From Symsagittifera roscoffensis (lineage: Eukaryota > Xenacoelomorpha > Acoela > Convolutidae), in the NCBI RefSeq assembly GCF_963678635.1, contig NC_087062.1, positions 37,284,518 through 37,348,517 on the forward strand: 64,000 nt of DNA, written 5' to 3'. Within the stretch, counting starts at the first letter, position 1. Each line of letters opens with the position of its first letter. The notes beneath the pieces are model-generated. The model did no database searches and was not told the DNA's origin. It was given only the letters and a program-made list of their open reading frames with translations. Made by a program: the position numbers and the translations under genes. This document shows, in pieces, positions 11,201-26,200 of the stretch.

Positions 11201-14200
11201 ATTAGTAGCATGACAATAAATGGTTAGTAATTATAAATCATCCTGTTGTTCCAGCTTCATCACCTGAACATAACAGCATTCATAAGCTCACTAATATCAT
11301 AAAAACACTAAATCTTTTCTCTACACAAATTTAAATCATTATTAAAACTTAAATTCACTTAATTTTAAAATCAGATCATCAAGGCTTATCCTTGGATCTT
11401 AAATCATTTTCTACTTAATTAAATTTAAAACTTGATCATCAAGGCCTCTCCTTGGATCAAAAAGAACAATTTTGTTCTCCCCCACCCACTTAGCTAGTGT
11501 CTAACGACCTCAAACGTCGATTCACTATCCAACCCTTTCTAAAAACCCAGGACTAATAGAAATTTTTAAACAAACTAATCATTCAAATTAGGATAAACAG
11601 TGAAGAACTTCGGTTATTCATCCTTCACTTGATCCCCCCTCTTACCAGACCCAGGATAAATCTTAGACTTAGTAAGTTTTAAAATAGTATCTAACGAACT
11701 ACTCGCGTTCTAATTATACCTGAACCTTGTGGATCGATTTACTATTCTCCAACCCTTGAACACAATCACTACCCTTAAGTAAGATTAAGTAAGTTAACAC
11801 CTTAGCTTATACTAGCCACGAGAAAGTATAAAATCATTCTTCGGAATCGATATACTTTTCTCCCCAACCCTGAACAAATAGACCCAGGTTAGGCTAACCA
11901 AAAAATCGTAAGGACTAACAGTCTAAGTAATAGAAATCATTTAACAACCTTTTGCATCCGTCATCCTAAACCTTATGTCATTTAAAAACCTAGGAAATAA
12001 ACAAACAATCGTTTTACACAATTGTGAAATAGATAACAAAAAATACGATCTTGTAATCACACCACACACACACAAACAGTTGGATATATCAGAACAAAAC
12101 GACAAACACTAAAAAGAAAAATAATAACCAAACAAAGACAAATTACACGAAAAAGATTTTCCAAAAACCGCAACGCATTTTCAGAATCAGAAACCAGCAG
12201 TTTAGACGAACTTTATAAATTAAAGGAATCTATAGATAAAAATTGCCCCATTCACGATCAATTATATTTTTCCGACTCAGAAACAACTTCAAATTCATCA
12301 AAAAGAGGAAAAAGAAGAATAAAAAAGCAATATAAACACAAACCAGTACATTTATACAATTGGAACCAACCAATTAGACACATTGATAATTACATATTAA
12401 CAGTCATCAAACGAAAAAATGAGCTCAACACACACCCCAGGTGAAGAAAGTCCAGATGATGATGATATCTTCCCCTTTATCGTAGATGCAACCACTGATA
12501 GAGGACAGCATATATTTTGCAAAAATTTACTCTTAAATTTGTTTGAACCCGGAATCAGTCCATGTAAAACAGAGTTCCCAGATGTAAAAATCAAAAGACA
12601 AATTATCGATCACTATTTGAAAGATATATGTAACTTAACACAACAATACGGAATCTACTCCATAGAATTCAACTCACCAAACCAGAATCACAGCAAATAT
12701 GTAATTCAAACAGACGACCTTGATTTAGAATTCTCAAAAGTATTCTCAGAATATATAAAAAGCATCCAATATCATAACTCACAAAGAGCAAACTCCATAT
12801 TCACCAATGAAGTTTTTGCGATAATATATAGTTATATCTCGATATTAGAAAACGAAATCCAGATACCAAATGTCTCACCGACAGAAACATCTAAACATAT
12901 AAAAGTACGACATGAAATCACACTACTCTCTAGTTTTCTAAATATAATTAAAGAAAATTTCACGAAAGATGAAGTTTCACAACATACAAAACACGACTTA
13001 CAAAAAATTTTGGCATGGTTCATAATAGATTATTTCACACATAATATTGATTTAATTTCACAAGCAAGAAAAAATTTTAGACCCCAAAACTCAAACGATG
13101 ATACTGCCATCACAGAACAATCAGACTATGTTTGGGACCCCGAATGGTCTCATCCCGCATTCATAAACTTCCCACAATCAATCTCAAGTCAAGCAATAAG
13201 TACGATATCTTATGTAAGAGATTATGTAAGAGTAATACCATTAACCATTGATGCAACACCATTAAACTATAATACATTTTTACCTGATATGCAAAATAAT
13301 AGTTTAAACTCCACAGTCATACACAATGAAAACCTCAATGGAACTATAAATCTCACTCAACAAGATATCCAGACACCATCACACTTCATAAATGAAGAAA
13401 TCGTACACACAACAACTACACAACAAAGTATTTCACCAATACGTCCAAATTTAACAACACCAAGAAATACAAACCCTTCACAAACACAAGTAACCTTACA
13501 ATCAACCGTTAAACCTTCGGTTGCCCCAAAATATTCACACATGGATTATCAAACATACAGACCCATGACAATACCGTCAAAAACACGTAAAACGTTCACT
13601 AGAAACAATTTTACAGACCATAATTATAATTACACACATCCATCAAAAACAAATTATCCCCCACGAAAAAATTTTAGTAATTATACAAGATCTCGAAACT
13701 GGGATAACCCAATAGCACAAACTAATTCAGTAAATTTTCAAACAAATTTACATCCTTCACAGGATCGTAGTGAAAACTATCCATTTTTTCAACAAAATAA
13801 AAATAAAAAACAAACATCTTATCAAATGGATTACTTATCCTCAGATGATGATTTTTTACAACCAGATATATTTGCACCATATAATCAAGAATATCGTGGA
13901 CAAGGTGTACAGAAACCACATACAAATCATAGAATTTTTTCTCCACAACCGATAGATACACAAAATCAACAACCAATTCAACAACAAAACCCAATTGATA
14001 CACAATATTTTCAACCAATTCAGCAAAAAAACCCAATGATCACACACTCGTATCAACCGACACAAATGCAAAATGAAATACCACTCCCATATTATCTTCA
14101 ACAACACGAAATAACAAGAAATCAACTTTCAAATTTTTCTCAAATGCCAAATGCAGCAGAATCATTACAAATGACAATGAATCCATACCTTATGGGTGGA

Positions 14201-17200
14201 TCATCAATAACATCAAATAAACCTTTAATGGTATTCACAGGAACAGACCCTGAATATTCTGTAGAAGACTATTTAAATGCAGTAACAGCAAATTTGATTT
14301 TAAATATAGGACCTGAACCAATTAATACGCCACTACATCAAAACTGGATACATCGACGCACAGCGTTGATACAAACAACTTTAGACGGCGCAGCCCAAAA
14401 ATGGTTTTCAGTATTGCCTATAGAAATAAAATCAAATTGGAAAAGGTTTACACAAGAATTTTCAAAAATGTTTGACTCCGAAAGAAACAAACAACAACAA
14501 AGAGTTTTATGTAATGAAATTCGCAGATTACCAAATGAAACCATCAAGCAATTAGCAGTACGCATCGAAACACTAGTTCGAAAAGCATATTCATTAAATA
14601 CACACGACTATAAAAACACAAAGATGACAGAAATCTTAATGATGACCTTAACACCGCAATTAAGAAAAATAGCAATAAAAAAGAGAGCATCCCATCCTTC
14701 TTCAATTCGAGAACCCGATTTAGATTTTCGAAAACTAGTAGACAAACTAGAACAAGCAGAAATCACAATGAAACTCGAAGAAACAGAAAATCTGAAATTA
14801 CAATATGTTAACCGAATCGAAACAAATACCACAAGTATCAACAATATACAGGAATCAGATACAGACCTCGTTGAAAAAATCACTGAAATACTCAATATTT
14901 ACGAAAAACACCCAAACTTTAAAGGCAAACCATCTTTCAAAAAATGGTGTAATTATTGCCGACGATACGGACATAGTATTTCTGAATGTAGACAAAAACA
15001 GCAAGACAATCAAAATAAACCTCAAAAATATAAAGAACCAAATAAATCATTCTATCAATACATGAAAAAAGATCAAAATCTACCGAACAAAACTGTGTAC
15101 AGCAACAACAGTTCAGGAAAACCACTCCCGAACAATACAAATTATACAAGAAATCAATCACCATATAACTCAAGTTATAGAGGAAGATCACCAGAACGAA
15201 GAAATACGCAAAATTCATCACAAAATCACTACAATAGACCAAATAGTCGAAATAACTACTCCAGATCAAATTCAAATACAACACGATTTGTTTCTAGATC
15301 TAATTCCCAATCAAGAAATAATTACTATCCAAACAATCAATCCCGAAATTCATCATACAATAGGAATAGAAACTACTCCAATAATCGGAATAGAAGTTAT
15401 TCAAACAACCGAAACCAGAATTACCCGAACAATCGATCAAGGAATAACTCATATAATAGATCGAACTATAACAGACCAAACAATAATTACCAAAACAGAT
15501 CACGAAATAATTCACAAAATCGACATTCAAGTTATAATAATCGTTATAGAAGTTATTCCCAATCACCACACAGGAATAATAACCATTATAATAATTCTAA
15601 TAATCGCCATAGAAGTAGTACACCTAAACATCAAAGGAATATAAATCAAGTACAATCAAATCCAGAAACAACATCAGACCCTCCAGGTATTGACGACACA
15701 GTAAATGATATGTTACAACTCAATCAAATAAACTGTGAATCATCAGACTCAGAAAGTGAGACAGAAAACACTATCTCCATCAATATGATAGCAGTCGAAA
15801 ATGACTATGAACCTATTATATATGAACAACCATTTCCATCACACATATATGAAAATCAATCAGAACTCCTTCACAATTATTATATTGAACCCATCCATTC
15901 CACACCGGCGACGCAAAAAACTACTGAAATTAACACTACAAATCAACCCAATGAGAATAACAAAACAAAATGCTTGAATACAAATCACATCTATCAAAAC
16001 ATACAAAAAAAACAACCCAAAGAAAAAATTTGGACAATACCATTTCTTTTAGAAAGTCCAAGAAGCAAAGAATTTCAACCACCAGATCTTGAAATTGATT
16101 TTCTAATTGATTCAGGAGCAGAATCAAATATAATAAACATTCCCACATGGAATGAAATAAAAACCTTACACCCAAAGCTAACACCTCTTGAAACCTCCAG
16201 TAAACTAGCAACAGCACAAGGATCAACATTGGTAAACTATGGAAAAAATCAATTATTTCTTCTCCCCACAAGAACAATGGAGCAAAATAAAATTTTAACT
16301 AAACCATTTAAACAAATATTCCATATCACTGATATTAAACACAATATCATTGGAATACCATTTATCTCTAAATATATACCAACAATCAACATATTAAACA
16401 GTAAAATACTAATCAAAGATAAATACACAAAAGCAGAAGACACATCCCTAACATTTTTTCAAAGATTAAACAAACAACCACCATTCTTTTCAAAATTTTA
16501 TCCAATATATAACCAACAAAGAAAACACCTGAAACCACTATCAGGAAACATATATAATTTTTCAATAAAACAAGTTCACCAATATGATGAAAAACAAAAC
16601 AAACAACAACTCTATATGTCAGATTTTGAATTCAAACCTATCCATAAGTTTTTCAAAATCACAATTTCATCCATAAAATATTTGAAAAACTCGAAATCAG
16701 ATATTATTTCTCTACATGTATACAACAATACACCCTATCAAGTAACACTACCTTTAAGACTTTTAGGCTATTGCGAAACCAACGCTACAATATCACCAAT
16801 ATACGAAAAAGAATATCGCGTAAATAATATACTCCAATTATTAGATATTTGTCAATCCACAATTCTTAATGAAGAATTATCCATAAATAATATAATAAGT
16901 AACGAAAAAAAAAATACGGATTATTTAACAAAAACCCCATATTTCAAACCGACATTCAACATAAATAACTACACAGAGAATCAACAGAAATTTTTAACAA
17001 TGTTTAATTTCCAACATTCACAAATAACACAAGACGAATTTGAAAAATTAGCTAAACAGCTAATTAAATATTCATCAGTCTATGCAACATCCAAATTTGA
17101 TGTTGGCAAAATCAGCTCATCACTACATCTCCCATTAAAACCAGACGCAGTTTTCAAAAAACAAAGAGCAAGTAAAGTACCAATTCATTTACACGATAAA

Positions 17201-20200
17201 GTGAACAGATTACTTGATATTTTAGAACAATACAATATAATCTCACCAGTAAATAAAGAAGAACAACCAAAAGGTAACACATTTATCAACCCTGTTATCA
17301 TTCTAGCCAAAGGAGAATCATTAAAAATCGTTCTCGACGCTAGATACCTCAACTCACTCATAGATGAATCAAAGTGTAATTGGCCTATTGAACCAATACA
17401 AGTTATTTTAACAAAAATAAACGGAAAATACTTTACAACCGCAGATATGAATAGTGCATACAATCAAATGCCATTAGATGAACAATCGCGACGTTTAACA
17501 CAATTTGTTATTGGAAACCAACAGTATGAATTCAACCGCTTATTCTATGGAATATCCATAGGACCAGCAGCATTTTCAGCTTTTATGAGCAAAATTTTTC
17601 GACCACTAATACTCAAGAAAAACGCAATCACCTATTTAGACGATGTTTTTATGCAATCACAGACTAAAGAAGAAATGTTCAATGTTTTAGAACAATATCA
17701 CCAAATACTTCAGAACGAAAATCTGAAGGCCGCCCCCGATAAATCACACTTCTTTTTGACAAGAGTAAAATTCTTAGGACATAATATAGAAAGAAAAACA
17801 ATCGCCCCATTAAAATCACGCATTGATGCTATTCAAAAACTCCAACCACCAACAAACAAAAAGAAAATCCAAGAATTCCTTGGAATGTTGAATTTTTTAA
17901 GTAAATATGTCTATAAAATGCAATTATACCTAAGACCATTTTATAATATACTTAGACAACAAAATAATTTTGAATGGAACACAGAACATCAAGCACGTTT
18001 TGAAGAAATTAAAAAACTTCTAACTGAACAAATTTCAAACACAATTCCAGATTCAAATCAACCATTTTATGCAATGTGCGATGCTTCGAACTTTGGCATC
18101 GGCGCAGCATTATTACAATCACATAATGGTACAAATAAAATGAACCTCATATCAGCAAATTCTCGATTATTCACTCAAGCAGAGCTACGACTCTCAACTC
18201 TAATGAGAGAATGTACAGCCATAATATATACACTAACAGAATATGAATTTCTGATACTTGGATCAAAACATCCCACAGTTCTATTCACAGACCATAAACC
18301 AATCATCTTTCTTTTTACACAAAAGTCTAATCCAAACCACCGAGTTTATAGATTTCAACTAATTTTAATGAAATTCCAAAACTTACATATAGTTTGGACC
18401 GCAGGAAAAAATCTTGCATTACCAGACACCTTAAGTCGAAATACGCCACCTGAATTACTTACACGTAAAACCACAGTTGAAATACCCAAAAATATAAAAT
18501 TCTACCTTGCAAAAAACGAAACATCACCCCGACTAGAATGCAAATATGCAGTAAAAACTGACGTTGAACAATCACAGATAAACAATCTACAACACTTCCC
18601 ACTTTATTTAGATTGTCAAAATAATCACTATGAAGTTGACCTACTTGGAACATCAACTTTTAAACCAATTCCATATTCACAATGGATAAAAAATAACACC
18701 CAACAAAAAAGAGTAAAACAACACTCGCATAAAAAAGACCTTTTTCCACTAATTGAAAAAGAAAACCTAACTGATAAAATAAATTTATCAGGAACACAAA
18801 CAATCGATTCAAAATACACAATAAATCAAGTTTTTGATCTCCATGACCCACTTGATACAATACCCTTATCTAAATTAGAAATTGAAAACATATTTCTCCC
18901 CCCAACAGAAACAATTAAAATTTCAACACTGAAACAATATCAGAATCTTGACCCGGTAATTCGACAACTAAAATCATGGCACAAATATAAAACTAAACCC
19001 GTCAAATTAGATACAACTATTTTAGGAAATAAAACACTCCTCCGATATTTTCGAAAATTCAATAATACAACAATTAACGAAAACACAGACCTTCTAGAAT
19101 ACAAATTAAATGAATCTACAGTTCCCTGTCTCCCTCTAAGTATGATTCTCATAGCTTTTAATATTTCACATACACAAAATATTAAAGGACACTCTGGATC
19201 AGAAAAAACATATTCAAATTTTATACAAAACTTTTATTTCCCAAATGCACCAATTTGGATAAAAGTACTATGCAATGACTGTATAGTATGTCAACTAAAT
19301 AAACCTTATCCAAATCAAAAACAAATAGCACAAAAACAAGACTTTAAAGGACAAAGTTTGTACTTTAACCACCGTATCTCCTTTGATACAAAAGGACCAA
19401 TTTCACCCTCATCAGAAGGAAACTCCTACATCATGGTAATTGTTGACGCATTTACACATTATGTAGCACTTAACCCAGTACCACATTGTAACGCTTATTA
19501 TGCTTACACAACACTCTATGAACACTGGATAGCCAAATTCGGACTACCAGAAATTTTAGTTACAGACAACGGTACAGAATTCATAAATAATGAAATCATC
19601 ACACTATGTCATCTATATAACATCAAACACAAACCACGTACATCTCACGCACCTTGGACAAACGGCTTAGTCGAAGGTATGAACCGTTCATTACAAGAAT
19701 ATCTCAGATGTATCATCAATGGAAATGATACAAGATACACCGAATGGTCAGCAGATGTAAAATTATTTCCCTTAGCATATAATTCACAAATTACGACAAC
19801 TCTAGGAATGTCACCATATGAAATGGTTTTTAACCAAAAGCCACGCAAACCAATAATGTTTACAGCAAACTCTCATAAAAATGCACAAGGTTATTGTCAA
19901 CCAAATAAAGACTCAATCTGTTATAACCTACCCTTACATACACACGATGAAGATCATTTTCATCACCCACAAATTCTTAAATTAGCCTCCGGTACACACA
20001 CCGAATGGATTTTAAACAGAGATAAAAAACACAATGAAATTTACCAAAAAGTAACAAAAAAGTTGTTACAAAGGCAAAACATTAATGAACAAATAAATTC
20101 ACGCTTTACACCAGCCTCCGATTTAAAAATTGGAACATTTGTTTTAATACCCAATTTTAATACTCAAAAAGGAATTTCAAAAAAATTACAACCCCTTCGT

Positions 20201-23200
20201 AAAGGACCATACCAAATAATTGCAAAACCCACTGATGTCACATATAAAATCACCGACTCAGACAAAAAAGAAATCGTTCAACACCGAAATAACCTATTAC
20301 CTTATTATCCAAAAGAATACGCACTCCGCGAACTAACTCAATTATATTCTTTTACAGGTTTACAAGTTATTCAAAATGACCCACATACGGAAAATACAAC
20401 AAAGGAACAAAAAGATTTTCACCTCAAAAACCAAATAACAAAATCAACCACCACAAAAAACAATACAAAAAATCTAGATCAAAATACATCTCAAAAAGAA
20501 AGAAAAAATAGAAAAATGACAGAACAAAAAATACCCCAAGAACAAATCGACAAATCAGAACATAGAGAGTCTTCACGACTTAGAAATCAACCACGTAAAA
20601 ATTATAAATTATTCATCCCACAATCTAAAATATTAAAGAAAGTTGAATTTCAAAAACAACTTTAATTCTACATTTAATAATCTTTGCACCTCTGAAACAT
20701 TTTACAATTTCATTTTTCAAAATAACATGCTGACAAACACGCAGCGATTCTAGTTCAAAATTAGCCAATAGGATTCATCCAATCCGTCACCTTCTATAAC
20801 TCTAACACAAACCAACTAGACGAAAAATATTAAACTCCAGGCATATCTATAACTATAACTTTACGACCTCCAGGTCAAAAATAAGCAAACCACTCCAACT
20901 TGACAACTAAAATAAATATCACCATAATATCATAACCCTCCCTTATCTAATAAACCAAAGATCAACAATATTTCCCCAACTCAGCCCTCAAATACCCCCC
21001 AAACAAATATGTTAAATTAGCCTAAAGTAAAAGAACGACCATTTTAATTAGCCTAAAGTATAAAAATCTCAAAAATACCCCAGATCATTTGACAAATGAA
21101 AATAAAGACAAAGAAGACCTCCCAATCACCATAAAAATTGCCCCCAACAATTTTTCACAAGACTCAACCCACTTGTCAAAAAACCAATAAATAATCCGAC
21201 CACACTTGAAAATTGCCCCAAACAACAAAAAATATTCGATCAAGAAGTCATTTCGTAAATGCTCTTCTCTCAATCAGTCACTATAATTATCACAAACCTC
21301 AAACAATTTTTTACGATACTTGAAACTTTCATAATATTTCTTTTTGATATCCTTGAATCTTTTCTAATAATCTTAATCATTTTTTGTAATATTTTTTTAA
21401 TTTTCTACACTATATTCGAACTATTTCTCCAACTTTCAAAAACCCTTGATTATATCCACAGGTACGATTCATACAACTTGTCTAAATGATACGAACTATT
21501 TTCAGTAGAACTGATATTTTTCTACTATTTGTAATTTTTATAACATTTCTCTCATCCCTCATTTTGACCATATGCAAATGTATAAAGAAAGCAATCCTCA
21601 CATTTGCCCTAGCAACAATCCTCCTAATTCTTTTTTTAGAAGAATACTATAATAAACATAAACTTTTTCACTAAAAGAATAGACCAAAAAAGCTATCAAA
21701 AATTGCTACCCAACAGTCACATAGTCAGTCTTCACCGACATCATCCCAAGATAACCCAACAACATCTTCAACTACCCAAAACCCCCAAACATCTACACGA
21801 ATTTCTTTTCAAGATAACCCATATACCTTTGAAGAACGACACGCTCGCTTATCAGAACCACTAGAACCAGTTCAACGACAAGCACCTCTAAGTGAACCAA
21901 CATATAACTTATACCCAACACTACCACAAGAATTAAGTAGAATAAGAAATCCTAGTCAAAACCAAAATACAGTCGAAATAAATAGACAAATTATACATCC
22001 TCGACGAAACAGAAATTTTCAAACTCCCCGAGTTCATTTTGATATACCTCAATCCCCATCACAAAACACTCCAGAAAACCCCATTGGTATATTACCAGAA
22101 ACCCCTACGCTTCTTTCACAACGTAGCACCTCAAGCCTACCATCAGATTACTTAGGTTCAACACCAACATCTGAACAAATACGTGAAAATCCCTTTAACC
22201 CCCCAAACCAAGCATCACGACTACCATATTGGACAACACATTCATTCACACAAGGTGAACTAAATTTAGTCAATGATCCAATAGATATTTCTACGGATAC
22301 AACAACATCCTCATCACTACCAGAAACATTATCACTACCATCAACACCATCAATAAGCCAGATTTCACCACCACCTTTTAACTTAAATTTCCCAAATAAC
22401 CTCGACGCTAGATATCGAGAACAATCATCAACAAATATTCCTTTAAGACTAGATTGGAATACATTCACAGCACCTCCACCATTATTTGGACAACACCTAG
22501 AAAGTAACCGACTCCACAATTGGGCACTAAATAGACTACAATATAGACAAGACATTCACGAAGACATTCGTGCTCATAACATCCAAATACTCCAACAGAA
22601 TAGTCTACAATTAAAATTTGAAATCACGGTTAAATTAAACAACATTACTCAACATCCCTATCCATTAAATCCACCAAATATAACAGCTCAATCCCTACCA
22701 CCACCATTTATAACAACTGAAGTAATATACAAATACGACAGATATACCAAAAAGACAATTGGTTACATCACATTTTATAACCCATACTCAGGATTGTCAT
22801 ACACATGTATATTCTAAAAATTTTAATTTTTCTCCAACTCCTTTTTCTAATAACCTCAAATCAAAACATAAACCCTTCCCCCCGCACAGGACCACAAGAT
22901 TTATTAGTAACACATTACGATTGTGAAGAAAACGAACAAAAAACACTACACAAATATGCAATAAATCAAGTATCACAATGCGAAACAGAACCACAAGCCA
23001 TAGAAACAACAAATGTAATAGCGACACTCTATTCAAAAGCCCGAGCAACTACAGTTATAGGATATAAATTCACAGCAACATTTTCTGAAAAGAAAGTACA
23101 TTGTTCACAAGTCTCAAATGGAAATAAAAACCATGAATCATTCTACCAGAGTAATATAGAACGACTTTTACATCTCAATCCCGAAGATTGTAAAAACGAG

Positions 23201-26200
23201 TTACTCCGACTAAACATCACAAAAAATAAAAACACAGATAGAAAGTTAGTATATTTCCAAGTTTTTTCAGATTCTGTACATCAAGCAGAACTTGAAAGAT
23301 ATCAAGGACATATAAAATTAGATGAAAAGTACCCATATAACGGCGCACACGGACGATTAACTTATGATATACATGATAAACACTGGATACCACACATTGG
23401 TATAAATGACCCATCAAACTGCAAAGCAGACACAAAAAACAAAGGATACCAAGAGATCATGTTTTTCGATTGGAAAATACAACTCGAAAAAATACAACTC
23501 ACACGAGATTTATCAGACAACACAATGATCTATCAAGGAATCAGATTACCTTGTAAAAACGACCAAGGTGATTGCGACCCTACAACACGAACACAAGCAA
23601 CAATTGTTTGGTTCCCCGAAGACACATGTACAACATTTCAAGTAGCAAAAATACACGCTCGTATGATAAAATTTCACGAAAAATATTTTATACAATCAAT
23701 ACCATATGAACAAGTAAATCCATTACGAAAAATAAGTTCTAATTTTAGAAACATTCATAATATAGAAAATAAATTAACACGTTTTTAATTATATCAAGAA
23801 GCAGAACTTGCATGTAAATATAAAAACCCACTTTACAAAACACAATACTCCGAAATATTAGTTGAATACGAAAAAAGATTCGACATGACCACTGGAAAAA
23901 TAAAAGTCGACCCATACGCCACAAGTCATCCTCCAAATGAAGGAACATCATACATACCAGTTCATTTTCAAAAAAATACAGGTCAACCTGGTGGAAATTT
24001 AAAGCCCCAAGACGATCAAAGCACACGTTTACAAGAACTATCACTAATGAATAGTACATATTTTGGTAATATCCACTATGATATTCACTTAGATATGAAA
24101 CTAGACTACACGATTAGCCGAATTTTTCAAGAAATGTCACTCTCTGAATTAGAAACACTACACCAACTATGCGAATTAGAAAGAACACAAATATTACAAT
24201 CACTTGCACTAGCAGTATTAAAAATACCCTACGCAGGATATTTACTATCAGGAAATAGATCAAATTTTTTAGACTACGAAGGAAACATTTTATGGTTTTA
24301 TACTTGTACCAAAAAAGTATCACCACTATATGTTTTTGAAGATAAAAGATGCTATAAAAGAATCCCTATCTTTTATAAAAAATAAAGTACATTTTGTTGA
24401 CACACTCTCAAGACGAACATATTTTTGGGATACCGCAGTCCCATCTGGATCAGAAAATAGCCACAATGTAGTACAACTAAACCCTGATGGAGATAAATAT
24501 TACCTTCTCACCCCATATCCCACATTAATGCAATCACTCAAAAAATTTTCACCAGAAAGCATTCGCGCTATCGCTCGAAACCCAAATATAGACTTACAAT
24601 CAATAGGAATATACTCAAAATCAGATATTCAACATCACATTAGAACACAACAATTCCAAGAATTATTAACACAAATGGACACAATACAAAGACAATCAAT
24701 TGACCAAAACTTACGCAAACTTGCCGAAACTGCAGGATTTGCAGACATCTATACGCAAGACTATAGCGGATATTTTAAAGACATTAAAGATTATATATAT
24801 CTAAACGGTGAAAAATACCGTCCCCAAGATATATCACCCATCAATATTTTTAGCTTTGTTACACTCAAGAATGAAATTCTTGATTTTCTAGGATGGCCCT
24901 ACTACATCTTAGAAAAACTGACTATTTTATACGCAATGTTTAACTTTATTGGATTTCTTTTTTCACTCTTAAAAGGAATCTATAACACATGTGCTATACA
25001 CACACAAGTCAATAGACAAGCAAGTGTAGCACGCATACTATTTGCAGGATTTTTTGGAATTTTTTCTACATCAATAAACAAAATTCTTTTAGATGCACAA
25101 ATAAAAGAATACAACACAAAAATAGCAACAAGACAGAACACATACGACGAAGAACTTAACAATGTAGACACAACGCCAACAGCACCACAGTTACCACCCC
25201 TACCACATAACCATCCATTATCCCTAGTCCCACGTAATTTTCGAAACTTAGCAATAACACATAACCCAAATTTTAGACCAACCATATCACAAAGTCCCAT
25301 CCAACATATAATGACACGCCACTCACAAGATGAAAATACTTATGAACAAATTATAGAACAACCCCATACCACCGCTTTTGAGTCTCAAAATAATAATTTT
25401 TTTAGCCCACGATGAGCCGACAACTTGGATCCCTACACCGATCAAATTCCCACCCAACCAATCTCACTACTCCAATTACAATAATACCACTTTTTGCTTT
25501 CCCACCACCCGATTTCCCAACCAGTAATGTAACATCAGGCATGAATTCCGATACTAATTTACACATCTCAGTTTTATACTCCACATCACAACTCAATAAC
25601 CCGAATATTGAAACCCCCGACGAATTTGCCGACTCTGAACCATCAAAATCCAATAATTTTCCCACCAACCGCTCAATTTTTTCCCAACCCCCTTTTCAAC
25701 CAATGACACCAAATAACCCTGTCCCCACCAATTCTACACCCTCTTATGCTTCCCAAGTCACTCCAACTTATTCTTCATATCATTCAGACCGATCATCCAA
25801 TTCTCCAGATACCCCCCAAATCTCACCAGAACTAGATAATTTTATTACATTACAACAACAACCCTACCACCTTGATACCCCCACCATAAACCAAATTTCA
25901 TCCACAATAGATTCATCCAACCCTCCTACCCCTACACCCTCTTCAATTTATACCGAATCATTAGCACAATCATCCACATCTACTGAATCTTCACTCAGCA
26001 CTAATAGAGCTTACCGCACTTTTAAAAGAAAGTTCCCCAACCATCCTTTCCCAGCAAAACCAGGAACAGCCCGTGAATATATAAATCACCCAAATCACAC
26101 TAATACAAAAGAATTTTTAGCTATGACCTTACCCTCATTTCCACAATACACCTTAAACACCCCTCACGACACTAACGAGACACGTAACTTTGTAGACGAA

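Noticed and set aside
13722-15569. Antisense ORFs across the Gag region
   Set aside because: Shadows of the strongly biased Gag-Pol codons on the opposite strand; low-complexity Tyr/Val/Cys products.
24365-24390. Programmed -1 frameshift at an A run between the env-like parts
   Set aside because: The downstream part lies in the +1 frame relative to the upstream part, so a -1 slip would not join them.
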